Of a stretch of DNA of 64,000 nt, positions 17,750 to 26,644 are shown piece by piece. The position numbers and the translations under genes are program-made. This DNA comes from Acinetobacter johnsonii CIP 64.6. GTDB lineage: Bacteria; Pseudomonadota; Gammaproteobacteria; Pseudomonadales; Moraxellaceae. The DNA is taken from contig NZ_KB849235.1 in the NCBI RefSeq assembly GCF_000368045.1, forward strand, positions 782,467 through 846,466. The letters are read 5' to 3'. The notes beneath the pieces were generated by a model. The model was not told the origin of the DNA, ran no database searches, and worked only from the letters and a program-made list of their open reading frames with translations. How positions within the stretch are numbered: the stretch's first letter is position 1; each line of letters opens with the position of its first letter.

Positions 17750-19468
17750 ATGCGCGCGAGTCGCTTTTTATTTGCAACGTTAAGAGAAACCCCAAATGAC
17801 GCAGAAGTGATTTCACATCAACTAATGCTACGTGCTGGGATGATTCGTAAATTGGCTTCAGGTTTATATACTTGGCTGCCGATGGGCGTTCGCGTATTAA
17901 ATAAAGTTGCAGCGATCGTTCATGAAGAAATGAACAATGCGGGTTCACTCGAAGTCCTGATGCCCGTAACTCAACCAGCATCTTTATGGGAAGAATCTGG
18001 TCGATATGTCCAATACGGCCCGGAACTGCTTCGTTTCAAAGACCGTCACGGCAACCCTTTCGTGCTTGGTCCTACCCACGAAGAAGTCATAACCGATCTT
18101 GCGCGCAATGAACTCAAAAGCTATAAACAATTGCCTGCAAACTTCTATCAAGTACAAACCAAATTCCGTGATGAAATTCGTCCACGTTTTGGTGTAATGC
18201 GTTCACGTGAATTTATCATGAAAGATGCTTATTCTTTCCACGCAAACCAAGAATCACTGCAAGAAACCTATGACATCATGTATGGTGCGTACTGCAAAAT
18301 CTTTAGCCGTTTAGGTTTAGATTTCCGTCCAGTACAAGCAGATACAGGTTCAATTGGTGGTTCAGGCTCACATGAATTCCACGTATTAGCATCAAGTGGT
18401 GAAGATGATATCGCCTTCTCGACTGAATCTGACTATGCGGCAAATATTGAAATGGCTGAGGCTATTTTAGTCGGTGAACGTGCAGCGCCAACCAAAGCAT
18501 TAGAAGTTGTCGATACACCAAATCAAAAAACCATTGCAGACGTCTCTAACTTCTTAAAATCTGATCCTGCACACTCTGTAAAAGCCTTGTTAGTACAAGG
18601 TATTGCAGCCGAAGAAGGCCAAACAACACCGGTAGTGGCATTGTTCTTACGTGGCGATCATGAGCTGAATGAAATTAAAGCGGAGAAACATCCACGTATC
18701 GCATCACCATTAACTTTTGCAACAGAAGAACAACTTGTTGCACTGGGTTTAACCGCTGGTTTTTGTGGACCACAAGGCTTAGTTGAAAAAGGCTTAACGG
18801 TCATTGTCGACCGTGCTGCATCAGTACTGTCTGACTTTGTTGCTGGTGCAAATGAGGTTGATAAGCACGTGACTGGTCTAAACTGGGAACGTGATGCACA
18901 GTTCACCGAAGTTTATGACTTACGTAATGTGGTTGAGGGTGATCCGTCTCCAGACGGTAAAGGTACGCTGCAAATTAAACGTGGTATCGAAGTGGGGCAT
19001 ATTTTCCAACTCGGTCAAAAGTATTCAGAAGCTTTGGGTTGTAAAGTTTTAGGTGAAGATGGTAAGCCATTTACTGTAACCATGGGTTGTTACGGTATTG
19101 GTGTAACACGTGTAGTTGCCTCTGCAATTGAGCAAAACTTTGACGAAAAAGGGATTATTTGGCCTATGGCAATTGCACCGTTTGAAGTTGCCATTGTGCC
19201 GATGAATGCACATAAGTCTCCACGCACTTTGGAAGCAGCTGAAGCACTGTACGCTGAACTTACGGCAGCAGGTTATGATGTTTTACTGGATGATCGTAAC
19301 GAACGTCCAGGCGTGAAATTCTCTGACCTAGAGCTTACAGGTATTCCTCACCGTATTGTGATTGGTGAGAAAGGCTTGGATGCAGGTACTTTTGAATATA
19401 AAGGCCGTCGTGATGCTGAATCTGTAAACATTTCTAAAGACGAGTTGTTGGCGAAAATTGCAAAATAA
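17750..19468 (+). CDS. proS: Prolyl-tRNA synthetase
   Basis: 572 residues, bacterial-type ProRS. Class II motifs are visible: motif 1 in GMRIKLASGLYTWLPMG context (about 30-45), motif 2 in FRDEIRPRFGVMRSREFIMKD split around residues 139-158, and motif 3 in GCYGIGVTRVVASAIEQ (about 445-461). Between motifs 2 and 3 lies the editing (INS) domain (about 225-400), which clears Ala-tRNAPro. The anticodon-binding domain ends the protein (LLDDRNERPGVKFSDLELTG). AGGA precedes the ATG by eight bases. A -10 box TATAAT at 17706-17711 places a promoter just upstream. Confidence 0.97.
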   Translation: MRASRFLFATLRETPNDAEVISHQLMLRAGMIRKLASGLYTWLPMGVRVLNKVAAIVHEEMNNAGSLEVLMPVTQPASLWEESGRYVQYGPELLRFKDRHGNPFVLGPTHEEVITDLARNELKSYKQLPANFYQVQTKFRDEIRPRFGVMRSREFIMKDAYSFHANQESLQETYDIMYGAYCKIFSRLGLDFRPVQADTGSIGGSGSHEFHVLASSGEDDIAFSTESDYAANIEMAEAILVGERAAPTKALEVVDTPNQKTIADVSNFLKSDPAHSVKALLVQGIAAEEGQTTPVVALFLRGDHELNEIKAEKHPRIASPLTFATEEQLVALGLTAGFCGPQGLVEKGLTVIVDRAASVLSDFVAGANEVDKHVTGLNWERDAQFTEVYDLRNVVEGDPSPDGKGTLQIKRGIEVGHIFQLGQKYSEALGCKVLGEDGKPFTVTMGCYGIGVTRVVASAIEQNFDEKGIIWPMAIAPFEVAIVPMNAHKSPRTLEAAEALYAELTAAGYDVLLDDRNERPGVKFSDLELTGIPHRIVIGEKGLDAGTFEYKGRRDAESVNISKDELLAKIAK

Positions 19469-19481
19469 TTCATTTTAGAAT

Positions 19482-19512
19482 AAAAAATCCCGCGTATATC
19501 GCGGGATTTTTT
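19482..19512. terminator. Bidirectional terminator between proS and the exported-protein operon
   Basis: CCCGCG and CGCGGG pair across a TATAT loop, with A6 on one side and T6 on the other. It separates two convergent transcription units. Confidence 0.9.
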
Positions 19513-19526
19513 ATGGAATCATATAT

Positions 19527-20846
19527 TTAACAGAACTTTAAACCACCGTAGCAATTGGAAATAACATTTTGGCTGGCTCCTAATGGAATATTATTCAGCG
19601 GTAAAGGCAATGCCGGCAATGAGCCTAAATTCACCTCCCCCACGTTACTTACAAGTTTTGATGTAAATAATGCACTTACAGCAGAGCCAAAATCTACATA
19701 GAGTGGATGATCATCAAACCAATCACTTAAATAAGTCGCAACATCGGGTAAAATTGGATTAATGTCAACTGCATAATTTTCACTGGCATTCAATGTTCCG
19801 AGCTGTACAGGATCATTTACTGCCAACCACCACCCGGGGTCGGCTACCGCTTGCTCTTTAGGCCAAAAAAGTTTTGATTTTTGAAGTGATAGGCTTACAG
19901 GGTTGTTCAGCGGTAAAGAATGGATTAACCCCAAACTCTGATTGAGTGCAATATCTGTTTTTAAACCTGAAATTTGCATATTTACACGCATATCATTGAT
20001 AGTAAAATTAGATAAAGGGATAATTGTTACCCAAGTTGTTCCCGGCACCACAGCTTTCATATTACCTGAATTTTCTGTCAAAATAATTGTGGGAACATCT
20101 GCAAGAGCATTAACATTTACTGAGGTTAATCTTGACCCATTTAAGATAGCTTCTTTAGTAGTAAAATTCACAGGCATAGAAGGAATCTTAATCGTACTAT
20201 TACTGGTGACAAACTCTCTTGGGCAGTTCAAACAACCTGCAATGTTTACTTTTCCTGTTAAAGATTGTGTAAATGGTGTTTCTTGAGTTTTTGTGGAACC
20301 CGTTGCAGGTGCAATTTTCATATAACCGCTTAATGTATTAATACCATTTTGGGTACCATCATTTGTTCCCGCTGTAAGTAACCCCACAATTTTTTCTGCG
20401 CTGACACGAAATCCCATTACTTCTCTTGTCGCAGCACTCGTAGGATTCTTAATAGCAAACTCTATAAATGGGTTGGTTAGCTTCGCTGATGTTTCAGGTC
20501 TCTCTTTACCTGCCTCAGGTAAGCCACTTAGACTCAGATTATCAATATCAATATCACAACCAGCTTTTATCGTATTATTACTACCACCGCAACCTAGTTG
20601 TAACTTCTTAATATTGGCATTCAGTTCTATTTCCGCACTTAAACCTAACTTATAAAAACCAAGATCTGATTGCGTATAAGATTGCCCGAGCGAGTCTGTG
20701 CCATTTGATCCAGCGGTATATTCTAAATTCATCAAAGCTTGGCCTTCGACTTCTGCCAATTCCTCGTCATTTAAAGCAGTCATCGCATAACTTTGACTCA
20801 AACCTAAAGTCGCTGTGATTAGAATTGAAATTAAAGACTTATTCAT
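19527..20846 (-). CDS. Exported protein with LxDxxLxxVxGQ-type N-terminal motif (fourth gene of the operon)
   Basis: 439 residues of unknown function. A signal peptide (LISILITATLGLSQSYAM) is followed at once by TALNDEELAEVEGQALMNL, the same pattern seen in the three upstream genes. The mature part is rich in Asn, Thr, Ser and Leu, with alternating hydrophobic residues that suggest beta structure. Four cysteines may pair: LGCGGSN, KAGCDID, IAGCLNCP; the protein ends in ISNCYGGLKFC. I chose the ATG at 20846 because AAGGAA lies seven bases upstream; the in-frame ATG at 20864 lacks a site. It begins 23 bases after the broken gene and would lie downstream of the insertion sequence, so polarity may affect it. 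Acinetobacter proteins of this sort are sometimes annotated as Fil pilus-system or DUF6160 proteins; I could not verify either. Confidence 0.75.
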   Translation of the reverse strand: MNKSLISILITATLGLSQSYAMTALNDEELAEVEGQALMNLEYTAGSNGTDSLGQSYTQSDLGFYKLGLSAEIELNANIKKLQLGCGGSNNTIKAGCDIDIDNLSLSGLPEAGKERPETSAKLTNPFIEFAIKNPTSAATREVMGFRVSAEKIVGLLTAGTNDGTQNGINTLSGYMKIAPATGSTKTQETPFTQSLTGKVNIAGCLNCPREFVTSNSTIKIPSMPVNFTTKEAILNGSRLTSVNVNALADVPTIILTENSGNMKAVVPGTTWVTIIPLSNFTINDMRVNMQISGLKTDIALNQSLGLIHSLPLNNPVSLSLQKSKLFWPKEQAVADPGWWLAVNDPVQLGTLNASENYAVDINPILPDVATYLSDWFDDHPLYVDFGSAVSALFTSKLVSNVGEVNLGSLPALPLPLNNIPLGASQNVISNCYGGLKFC

Positions 20847-20869
20847 TTTATTGTTCCTTGTCATTCTTT

Positions 20870-22654
20870 TTAGCGCGGCATAATTCCTAATGTGCTACGC
20901 ATAGCTCCACCCGTAATAGCAATATCAGCAACCTTCTGCATGGTACCTGTTGGAGACAATCCAACCTCCGCTCTAAAGGCAGTTCCTTGTCCACCTGCTA
21001 ATGCCTTATGGTTAAATTGCACTTGATTGTCGATGACAACTGAGTCCTTTTGCATATGAATTTTTCCATTCAAACCTAAGTGACCTTGCATTTTATTTAA
21101 GTTAAAACTTGAGGTTTTTGTTGTTGTCCCATTGCTATCGGTATTACTGAGACTAATAAAACTGCCTTTTTTACTTTCATTACTCAGGTCTGTGCTACTC
21201 AACGTATTAAACTCAAAATTGGATTTAAATGACAAATAGTTGCTTTGTGGTGTCCCGCCTACAGCCTCAAGCCCAGGAATAATAAAGAGTTCACCTTTAC
21301 CATCTAACATAAAAGCAATCGATGCGAGAACATCATCTTTTTTGGCAAAGTTATTAATCGGTACGACTTCTTTTGCACAACTGTTTACCTCTGCTGGGCA
21401 GTTATACAATGCACCTGGAAGCTGCCCGATTGCGATTTCCGCATTCGCAGCAAACAATAAACTATCGGCTTTGATATAGATTTCATTTTCATTAAAACCA
21501 ATCACACCATTGGCTTTAAAATATGAATCAATATTGCGTAAGCCTGTATAGTAGTTAACTTCTTCGCCATGCTTACTCATCGCACCATCAATGACGATAA
21601 TCGACGTTGTTTTCGGGTTGCCTTGACTATCTTCACCATAACCATCAGTTGATACCGCGATGTCATAGCCCAACCCATCCTTCACTGTTCCAGCGGTATT
21701 GGTATATTTCTTGGCAAAAAATGCTGCATTGGCATTTAGGTTATAAATTGGAATACCTAAACCCCATGTTCCTTCGTTAGTATTGTTTACTGCAATCGAA
21801 TTATCTGAAATAAAACGGGCTTTACGTGCAATAGCTTGAAAATCGAGCCCACGTACAGCAATAAAAGCCATATTTGAAGCATTGCCCGTTGGTGATGGGT
21901 TATAAATTAACTCATAGTTTTGTGCACCCAATATCGTCTTAATTTGGTCATTGACCACAAAACCCATTGAGTTAGTGCGAATGTTATTGATATAAATCTG
22001 GCCAAAATCAATATAAGCATTTTGACTGTTTATTGCTGAATTGGGGTCAGTAGAAGTACGTACATTGAGCGGTGATAAATTTGAAAACTCGATGGCGTAA
22101 CTACCTGTACCAGTGTGTCCTAATTCAAACGTTGTTGGTGTGCTAGCACCAAGCAAACTATTCCCTGCACGGGTAAAGTCAGCCGATACATTTAAATGTA
22201 AGCCGCCCGCATTCTTAAAACCATAACCTGCAGATGCAACCACCTCATTTTCTTGAACATTACCGTTAACACGGTTGACCGTATTAAACTTAGCAACACC
22301 AGTTTGGTCAGCATTCAACGCGATCTTGCCATTGGTTAATGCACCCGATGCCCCTATCCGAATTAAGTTCCGGTGAGTCGAGTTTACTGAGCCATAACGT
22401 AAATCGACGTTTAACCCGGGATTTGTGGCATTGCCTACACGGCTGTCATGTACATCAGTTTTATCTTCCACTCGACCTAAAACAACAATATTATCGCCAA
22501 CACTGCCCTTTGAAGTGAGAACCACACCTTCCGTTTCATCGATATAAAGATATCCATCAGCAGATAAATTGAAATTGAAATCTTTTAGGGTTAAATCTTG
22601 ATTATTCTGTCCATAACTAATACTAGCATTCTGCAATTTAAAATCTAAATGCAC
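20870..22654 (-). pseudogene. C-terminal part of a large exported protein interrupted by an IS30-family element
   Basis: 594 codons in frame, continuing the gene whose N-terminal 168 codons lie at 23742-24245. Removing the 1087-bp element plus one copy of the 3-bp repeat restores one open frame of 761 residues that reads SKV-HLDFKLQN across the join. The sequence is low-complexity beta-type: many N/G/S/T residues and phrases such as LRNIDSYFKANGVIGF and GKGELFIIPGLEAVGG. The end is FRAEVGLSPTGTMQK then GGAMRSTLGIMPR. An ATG inside the element end at 22669 is in frame and could allow translation of a 600-residue piece, but without a signal peptide it would not be exported. The intact gene would be the largest of the operon. 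It may correspond to a FilF-type 'putative pilus system' protein; unproven. Confidence 0.85.
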
Positions 22655-22665
22655 GGCGAATTCAA
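22637..22665 (-). promoter_or_regulatory. Possible hybrid promoter at the outward end of the insertion sequence
   Basis: On the minus strand TTGAAT lies in the element end (22660-22665), and TTTAAA lies 17 bases downstream in the host gene (22637-22642). The same TTGAAT serves as the -35 for genes beside ISAba125 in resistant strains. The -10 here matches only four of six consensus bases, so strength is uncertain. It would read into the C-terminal gene fragment and the fourth operon gene. Confidence 0.45.
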
Positions 22666-23741
22666 ACATGAGGTGCGACAGTTTGAAAAGTCTTATGATA
22701 ATCAACAAGCTGAGCAAATTTCTCTAATGGTGTAAGCCAATCTAACGCTTTTCTAGGACGAGTATTCAGTGACATGGCAACTTGATTTAAATAATGCTGA
22801 TCTGCCTGATTTAAATCAATCCCTTTAGGTAAATATTGCCTAATTAAACCATTCATATTTTCGCATGTGCCTTTTTGCCAGGGTGAATGTGGGTCACAGA
22901 AATATACATCTATGCCTAAATCTTCTTCAAGTATTTTATGTTCTGCCATCTCGCGTCCACGGTCATAGGTCAACGTTTTACGCAGTTCTGCAGGTAAATA
23001 TTTCAGAGCTTCAGTTAAAGCCTTGCGCACTGATTCTGCCTTTGCATCAGGTAATGTTGCCAAGATACAGAGCCGTGTATTTCGTTCAATAAGTGTTGCT
23101 ATCGAACTTTTATTGTCTTTACCTTTAATTAAATCAGCTTCCCAATGACCCGGTATTTTTCTTTCTTGAACTTCGGCTGGGCGCTCATGAATAGTTTTAA
23201 TATCCTGTAATATAGAATCTTTTTTAGGTTCACCGTTAGCTTTTCGCTTTTTATTTTCATGACGCAGACAGGATAATAAGTCTTTTTTCAACTCACCCTT
23301 TGGTAATGCTCGTATCGTTGAATAAATCGTTGTATGGCTTACATTCATTGTTTGATCCAAATCAGGAAATGTCTTTAAACGTTTTGCTATTTGCTGAGGA
23401 GACCATAAACAACGGATCGCTTCAACAATAAATTTCCAGAGGATTGAATCGATTTTGAGTTTTCTGTGACCACGTCTACGTCTAGCGAAGGTGTTATCAG
23501 AAGCATATTGAGCTTGATAAACGTCATTGATGCTATTTCTTTTAAGCTCACGATAGATCGTACTAGGATGTCTTTTAATGAGTTCAGCAAATTTTCTGGC
23601 TGAAAAGCCTTCTTTTCTTGACTCAAGCATTAATGCAGTACGATCTTCAAAGTTAAGATGATGGTATGACAATTTTATATACTCCATAAACCCTTTAAAT
23701 TAATTAGGTGGTTTATGTCGCACTTCAAGTTTTACTCTGCC
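22655..23741 (-). mobile_element. IS30-family insertion sequence, ISAba125 or very close relative (1087 bp)
   Basis: Both ends begin GGC and show an imperfect inverted repeat: over the first 26 bases 20 match, ending in the shared block GTGCGACA (22655-22680 and 23716-23741). A direct repeat GTG (written cac on the plus strand) flanks it at 22652-22654 and 23742-23744, which is the 3-bp target duplication expected for this family. The measured length, 1087 bp, equals the length I remember for ISAba125, and the end reading TTTGAATTCGCC matches the ISAba125 end known from blaNDM contexts. The element is complete, with an intact transposase, so it may still move. Confidence 0.93.
22662..23687 (-). 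CDS. IS30-family transposase
   Basis: 341 residues. The N-terminal helix-turn-helix region contains FAELIKRHPSTIYRELKRN (about 33-51), characteristic of IS30 enzymes. The catalytic DDE core shows the first aspartate in PGHWEADLIKGKDNKSS (about 185), the second in TLTYDRGREMAEH (about 242) and the glutamate in PHSPWQKGTCENMNGLIRQ (about 278). The stop codon lies inside the terminal inverted repeat, as in compact IS30 elements. No frameshift or internal stop is seen, so it should be active. It catalyses cut-and-paste/circle-type transposition of its own element. Confidence 0.95.
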   Translation of the reverse strand: MEYIKLSYHHLNFEDRTALMLESRKEGFSARKFAELIKRHPSTIYRELKRNSINDVYQAQYASDNTFARRRRGHRKLKIDSILWKFIVEAIRCLWSPQQIAKRLKTFPDLDQTMNVSHTTIYSTIRALPKGELKKDLLSCLRHENKKRKANGEPKKDSILQDIKTIHERPAEVQERKIPGHWEADLIKGKDNKSSIATLIERNTRLCILATLPDAKAESVRKALTEALKYLPAELRKTLTYDRGREMAEHKILEEDLGIDVYFCDPHSPWQKGTCENMNGLIRQYLPKGIDLNQADQHYLNQVAMSLNTRPRKALDWLTPLEKFAQLVDYHKTFQTVAPHV

Positions 23742-24245
23742 CACCTTTGAGTCGCGGTTAAACAGCCCATTCGTCGTTGCCAAGTACACTTCAAAAGGTG
23801 AAATAGTCGAAAGCTTAAAACTTCCTAAATTTTGATCCGTTTCACCCGTTGCACAATTTGGTGAACACATCAGCATGATTTGGGCAGCCGTTGCGGTAAA
23901 AGGTGACACACTGGCAGAGAGCTGAATGCCAACCCCTTGCGTACCATTGGCTAATTGTGTTGTTCCCACATCAAAATCGAGTTTGGTTTTAATGTTGTTA
24001 TAACCAGTCGCCGTTTTAACGTCAATATTATGTAAACCCAGTTTAATCGGTGTTTTTCCGACTTCCGCTGGATCGACCCAATTCAATTGTTTAATGTCAA
24101 CTTTTGAAGCTTCATGGGTAATTGAAATACCATCTTGACCCGTTACATCACTTAAAATCTGATCATTCAAAGCTTGTAATGCATAACTTTGATTCGCTGC
24201 ACAGATACACAGTGTCAGAAGGTTTAGTTTTATTATTTTATGCAT
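23742..24245 (-). pseudogene. N-terminal part of the interrupted exported protein (third gene of the operon)
   Basis: 168 codons before the insertion point. A signal peptide (KIIKLNLLTLCICAANQSYA) is followed by LQALNDQILSDVTGQDGISI, the shared operon motif in its most canonical form. Further on, LGLHNIDVKTATGYNNIK and VGIQLSASVSPFTATAAQIM suggest beta repeats, and a CxxxC pair occurs at MLMCSPNCATG. In the present state translation continues 13 codons into the element and stops at 23700, giving a 181-residue truncated product that would still be exported. It starts 26 bases after the upstream gene ends, consistent with one operon. See the C-terminal part at 20870-22654 for the reconstruction. 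Confidence 0.85.
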
Positions 24246-24271
24246 CTCAATATCCTTTTGAAACTATGTGT

Positions 24272-24955
24272 CTAACAGCGGCTACCCGCAGTGCCCGAGC
24301 AGTTATAGCTAAAGATTTTTAGATTTCCATCCAGATGTAAGTTTCCGTGAACATTTAAGCCCATAAAACCTTGTTCTTGACCTTTATCAAAAGTGGGTAC
24401 AGTTTTACTCGTACCATAACTGTTATACGTTGAGGTATTGAAATATCCATTTTCACCACTTTCAACTGAAAGGCTAGCAAAACCCAAGTTACGAATTTTG
24501 AGGGGTTTATCATCGAAAAATTTTAACAGCATCGCAGTTTGTGGCTTACCTTCTTTATTCAGAATTGTGGTGCCTTCCAGCGAAAATTTATCAATTTGCA
24601 TGGTGCCTTGAAACTGCTTAAACACCAGCCATTTTCGTTGCCCATTTTCCTTATGATTATTTGGGGAAATGGCGATACGACACAGTTCTAATAAAGCGCA
24701 ATCTTGATTTGCGCGCATTTGATAATAGGCTTCAGTGACAATAGCTCGCCCATTTGCATCTACACCATTGGTCCTAGAGATCGTATTTAAACTCATATCA
24801 TTGGCATATTGGTGGTTGATCGATAGCGTTAAGCTCAGATCTGCACCGCCCTGCCCAGTCACGCCGACCAGCTCCGTATTATCCAAATCTACCAAACCCG
24901 CTTGAGACAACATGGATACAGACATCAACATGGTTACACATAATTTTTTCATCAT
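24272..24955 (-). CDS. Exported protein with LxDxxLxxVTGQ motif (second gene of the operon)
   Basis: 227 residues, function unknown. A signal peptide (KKLCVTMLMSVSMLSQA) is followed by GLVDLDNTELVGVTGQGGADL, again the operon motif. The mature part is beta-like, with two cysteines close together (DCALLELCRI) and a C-terminal CSGTAGSRC that could form a disulfide. The ending GLNVHGNLHLDGNLKIFSYN resembles the endings of the neighbours. AGGA lies seven bases before the ATG and inside the nine-base gap after the preceding gene, so translation is probably coupled. Confidence 0.75.
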   Translation of the reverse strand: MMKKLCVTMLMSVSMLSQAGLVDLDNTELVGVTGQGGADLSLTLSINHQYANDMSLNTISRTNGVDANGRAIVTEAYYQMRANQDCALLELCRIAISPNNHKENGQRKWLVFKQFQGTMQIDKFSLEGTTILNKEGKPQTAMLLKFFDDKPLKIRNLGFASLSVESGENGYFNTSTYNSYGTSKTVPTFDKGQEQGFMGLNVHGNLHLDGNLKIFSYNCSGTAGSRC

Positions 24956-24964
24956 GTCAGTATC

Positions 24965-26407
24965 CTATAGCCCTGTGGTCTTAATTTTTAAGTGTTGGAT
25001 CAATACACCATCTATAGCAACCGAACCGAGATTTACAGGAACTGCTGTTCCAGTCCCGCGGAATACCACACCAGTAGATTGTGTCGCCGTATTGGCTTTG
25101 AGCGTATTGGTGGTCGGATCTCGTGTCACGCTACCAATCGAAATACTGCTATGTGTTGCGTTATTCCCTTGGTACTGAATCGCGGTACTCCCTGTCCCCG
25201 TTTGAACAAAATTCGAACCACAATAGGCCACATTACAGGTTGATCCTTTATAGTCAGCATTGTTTCCACCCTGTACATCTGGGTAGTAGGTATAAATCTG
25301 CTTATAAATCTCAGGCACATTCGGAATACGCGTGACTTCAAGAATAATATTGCGTCCTTCTGAACCTACAACAAAAGGCTGATACATATTGCCCAAGACC
25401 AAATTAATATTTGGGCTGTATAAATAAAGCCCCTCGCTCGCATCAAAGATTGGAGCCAATGAACGATCTAATGCGGGTGTGACTGCCGTACCGTCGTTGG
25501 TCGCAGCTGTGCTCAGTCGAAGGACTTTAGCATTCAATAGCGCTTTATTTGCGTCATCGTTGGCATAGACCAATCCAGATGGATCATCATTGGTATTGAT
25601 CCGAAGTAAGGCTGCCATCCCAAAGGTTTTATTTTGCTGGTCTAAGGTAGATGCTTGAGTTTGAAACATACGAACCTGTGAACCATTTAAACTCAATCCG
25701 TTGGCAACCGCTTGTAAACGTATTCTTTGATTTAAACTTAAATCAGGATCTGCTGCCGCGTTGGTTGTTGTTGGTGCACCAGTGATAGGGTCCACTTTAT
25801 TTTGGGAGTTCCAACTTCGTGAAAAAGCATCCCACCATAGACCTAATTTAATATTATTATCTGCGTCACTGGCGAGAACGGTCGCTAAAGGCGCTTCAAG
25901 CCCCAGAAAACTTACATCTGAACTTGCATTCGACTGATGAAACTGTTTAATCCCCGTGGCTGTACCAGCGCGAAATAACCAAGGGTTAACATCGCTTCCC
26001 CATGTGAAGCCCTGATTGCTGAAACGACTATTGGCATTATTATCAGACCGTGAAAGTGCCAAACCATAAATAAAGATGTCCGCTTTGGTTCGTTTCGTGG
26101 TCAGATCATCAGCATTGGTATATTTGGAGTAGTTCTCACCCACAGGAATAATGCGAATAAAGCCCGTGTCGTATTGCTGTGGATTGGCCACGCCACGGTT
26201 ATAACTAGAAGCCGTGGAGAGATCATTAGCCCCTTGAAACACCATCTTGAAGTTTTCAGGAAGTAAAGCAATGCCTTCACCCGTAGTATCCGCTAGATAT
26301 TCATCGGAAAGTGATTCAAGGGCAAATGTAGACTGCGCAAGCATGAGTCCGACAAGACTAGCTAAACAGGATTTTTTCAATCCTGCGGGATATATACGAT
26401 TCGTCAT
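24965..26407 (-). CDS. Exported protein, first gene of the LxDxxLxx(T)G motif operon
   Basis: 480 residues from the chosen ATG. The signal peptide (LKKSCLASLVGLMLAQSTFA) is followed by LESLSDEYLADTTGEGIALLPEN, a divergent version of the operon motif with GE in place of GQ. The long mature domain is N/D/T/S-rich, without repeats I can align by eye, and contains a CNVAYC pair near the end. It closes with VNLGSVAIDGVLIQHLKIK, which resembles the closing strands of the second gene. The frame extends upstream to 26512, but AAGGA eight bases before 26407 and the immediate signal peptide favour this start. Probably a surface or outer-membrane-associated protein; function unknown. Confidence 0.72.
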   Translation of the reverse strand: MTNRIYPAGLKKSCLASLVGLMLAQSTFALESLSDEYLADTTGEGIALLPENFKMVFQGANDLSTASSYNRGVANPQQYDTGFIRIIPVGENYSKYTNADDLTTKRTKADIFIYGLALSRSDNNANSRFSNQGFTWGSDVNPWLFRAGTATGIKQFHQSNASSDVSFLGLEAPLATVLASDADNNIKLGLWWDAFSRSWNSQNKVDPITGAPTTTNAAADPDLSLNQRIRLQAVANGLSLNGSQVRMFQTQASTLDQQNKTFGMAALLRINTNDDPSGLVYANDDANKALLNAKVLRLSTAATNDGTAVTPALDRSLAPIFDASEGLYLYSPNINLVLGNMYQPFVVGSEGRNIILEVTRIPNVPEIYKQIYTYYPDVQGGNNADYKGSTCNVAYCGSNFVQTGTGSTAIQYQGNNATHSSISIGSVTRDPTTNTLKANTATQSTGVVFRGTGTAVPVNLGSVAIDGVLIQHLKIKTTGL

Positions 26408-26602
26408 CTCGACCATCCTTATTATTCGATGCTCCGCATCTTTATGTACTGCATCCTTTGCTTGGCATTCTACTCTGCGCACTATAATTTTTATTTGCGT
26501 CAACCAAAGCACTCTAATTCACAATTGATTATGCTGAAACTCAGCACAAATGCAAAACCAACTGTCCGATAATATTTATTTTCCGATGAATGAATTGACA
26601 TA

Positions 26603-26630
26603 AAAAAAGCGGATCAATGATCCGCTTTCT
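26603..26630 (-). terminator. Terminator after dcd
   Basis: AAGCGGATCA pairs with TGATCCGCTT around AA-T. On the minus strand it is followed by a T-rich run (A7 on the plus strand), 15 bases beyond the dcd stop. Confidence 0.85.
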
Positions 26631-26644
26631 TAAATATCAATAAC

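Noticed and set aside
20870..22717. A separate 615-residue gene starting inside the insertion sequence
   Set aside because: Its first 21 residues come from the element; the rest is the C-terminal part of the broken exported protein.
19527..26407. Complete Fil pilus operon
   Set aside because: Some genes resemble Fil-type exported proteins, but no C39 peptidase or other Fil components are present, so I do not assign fil names.
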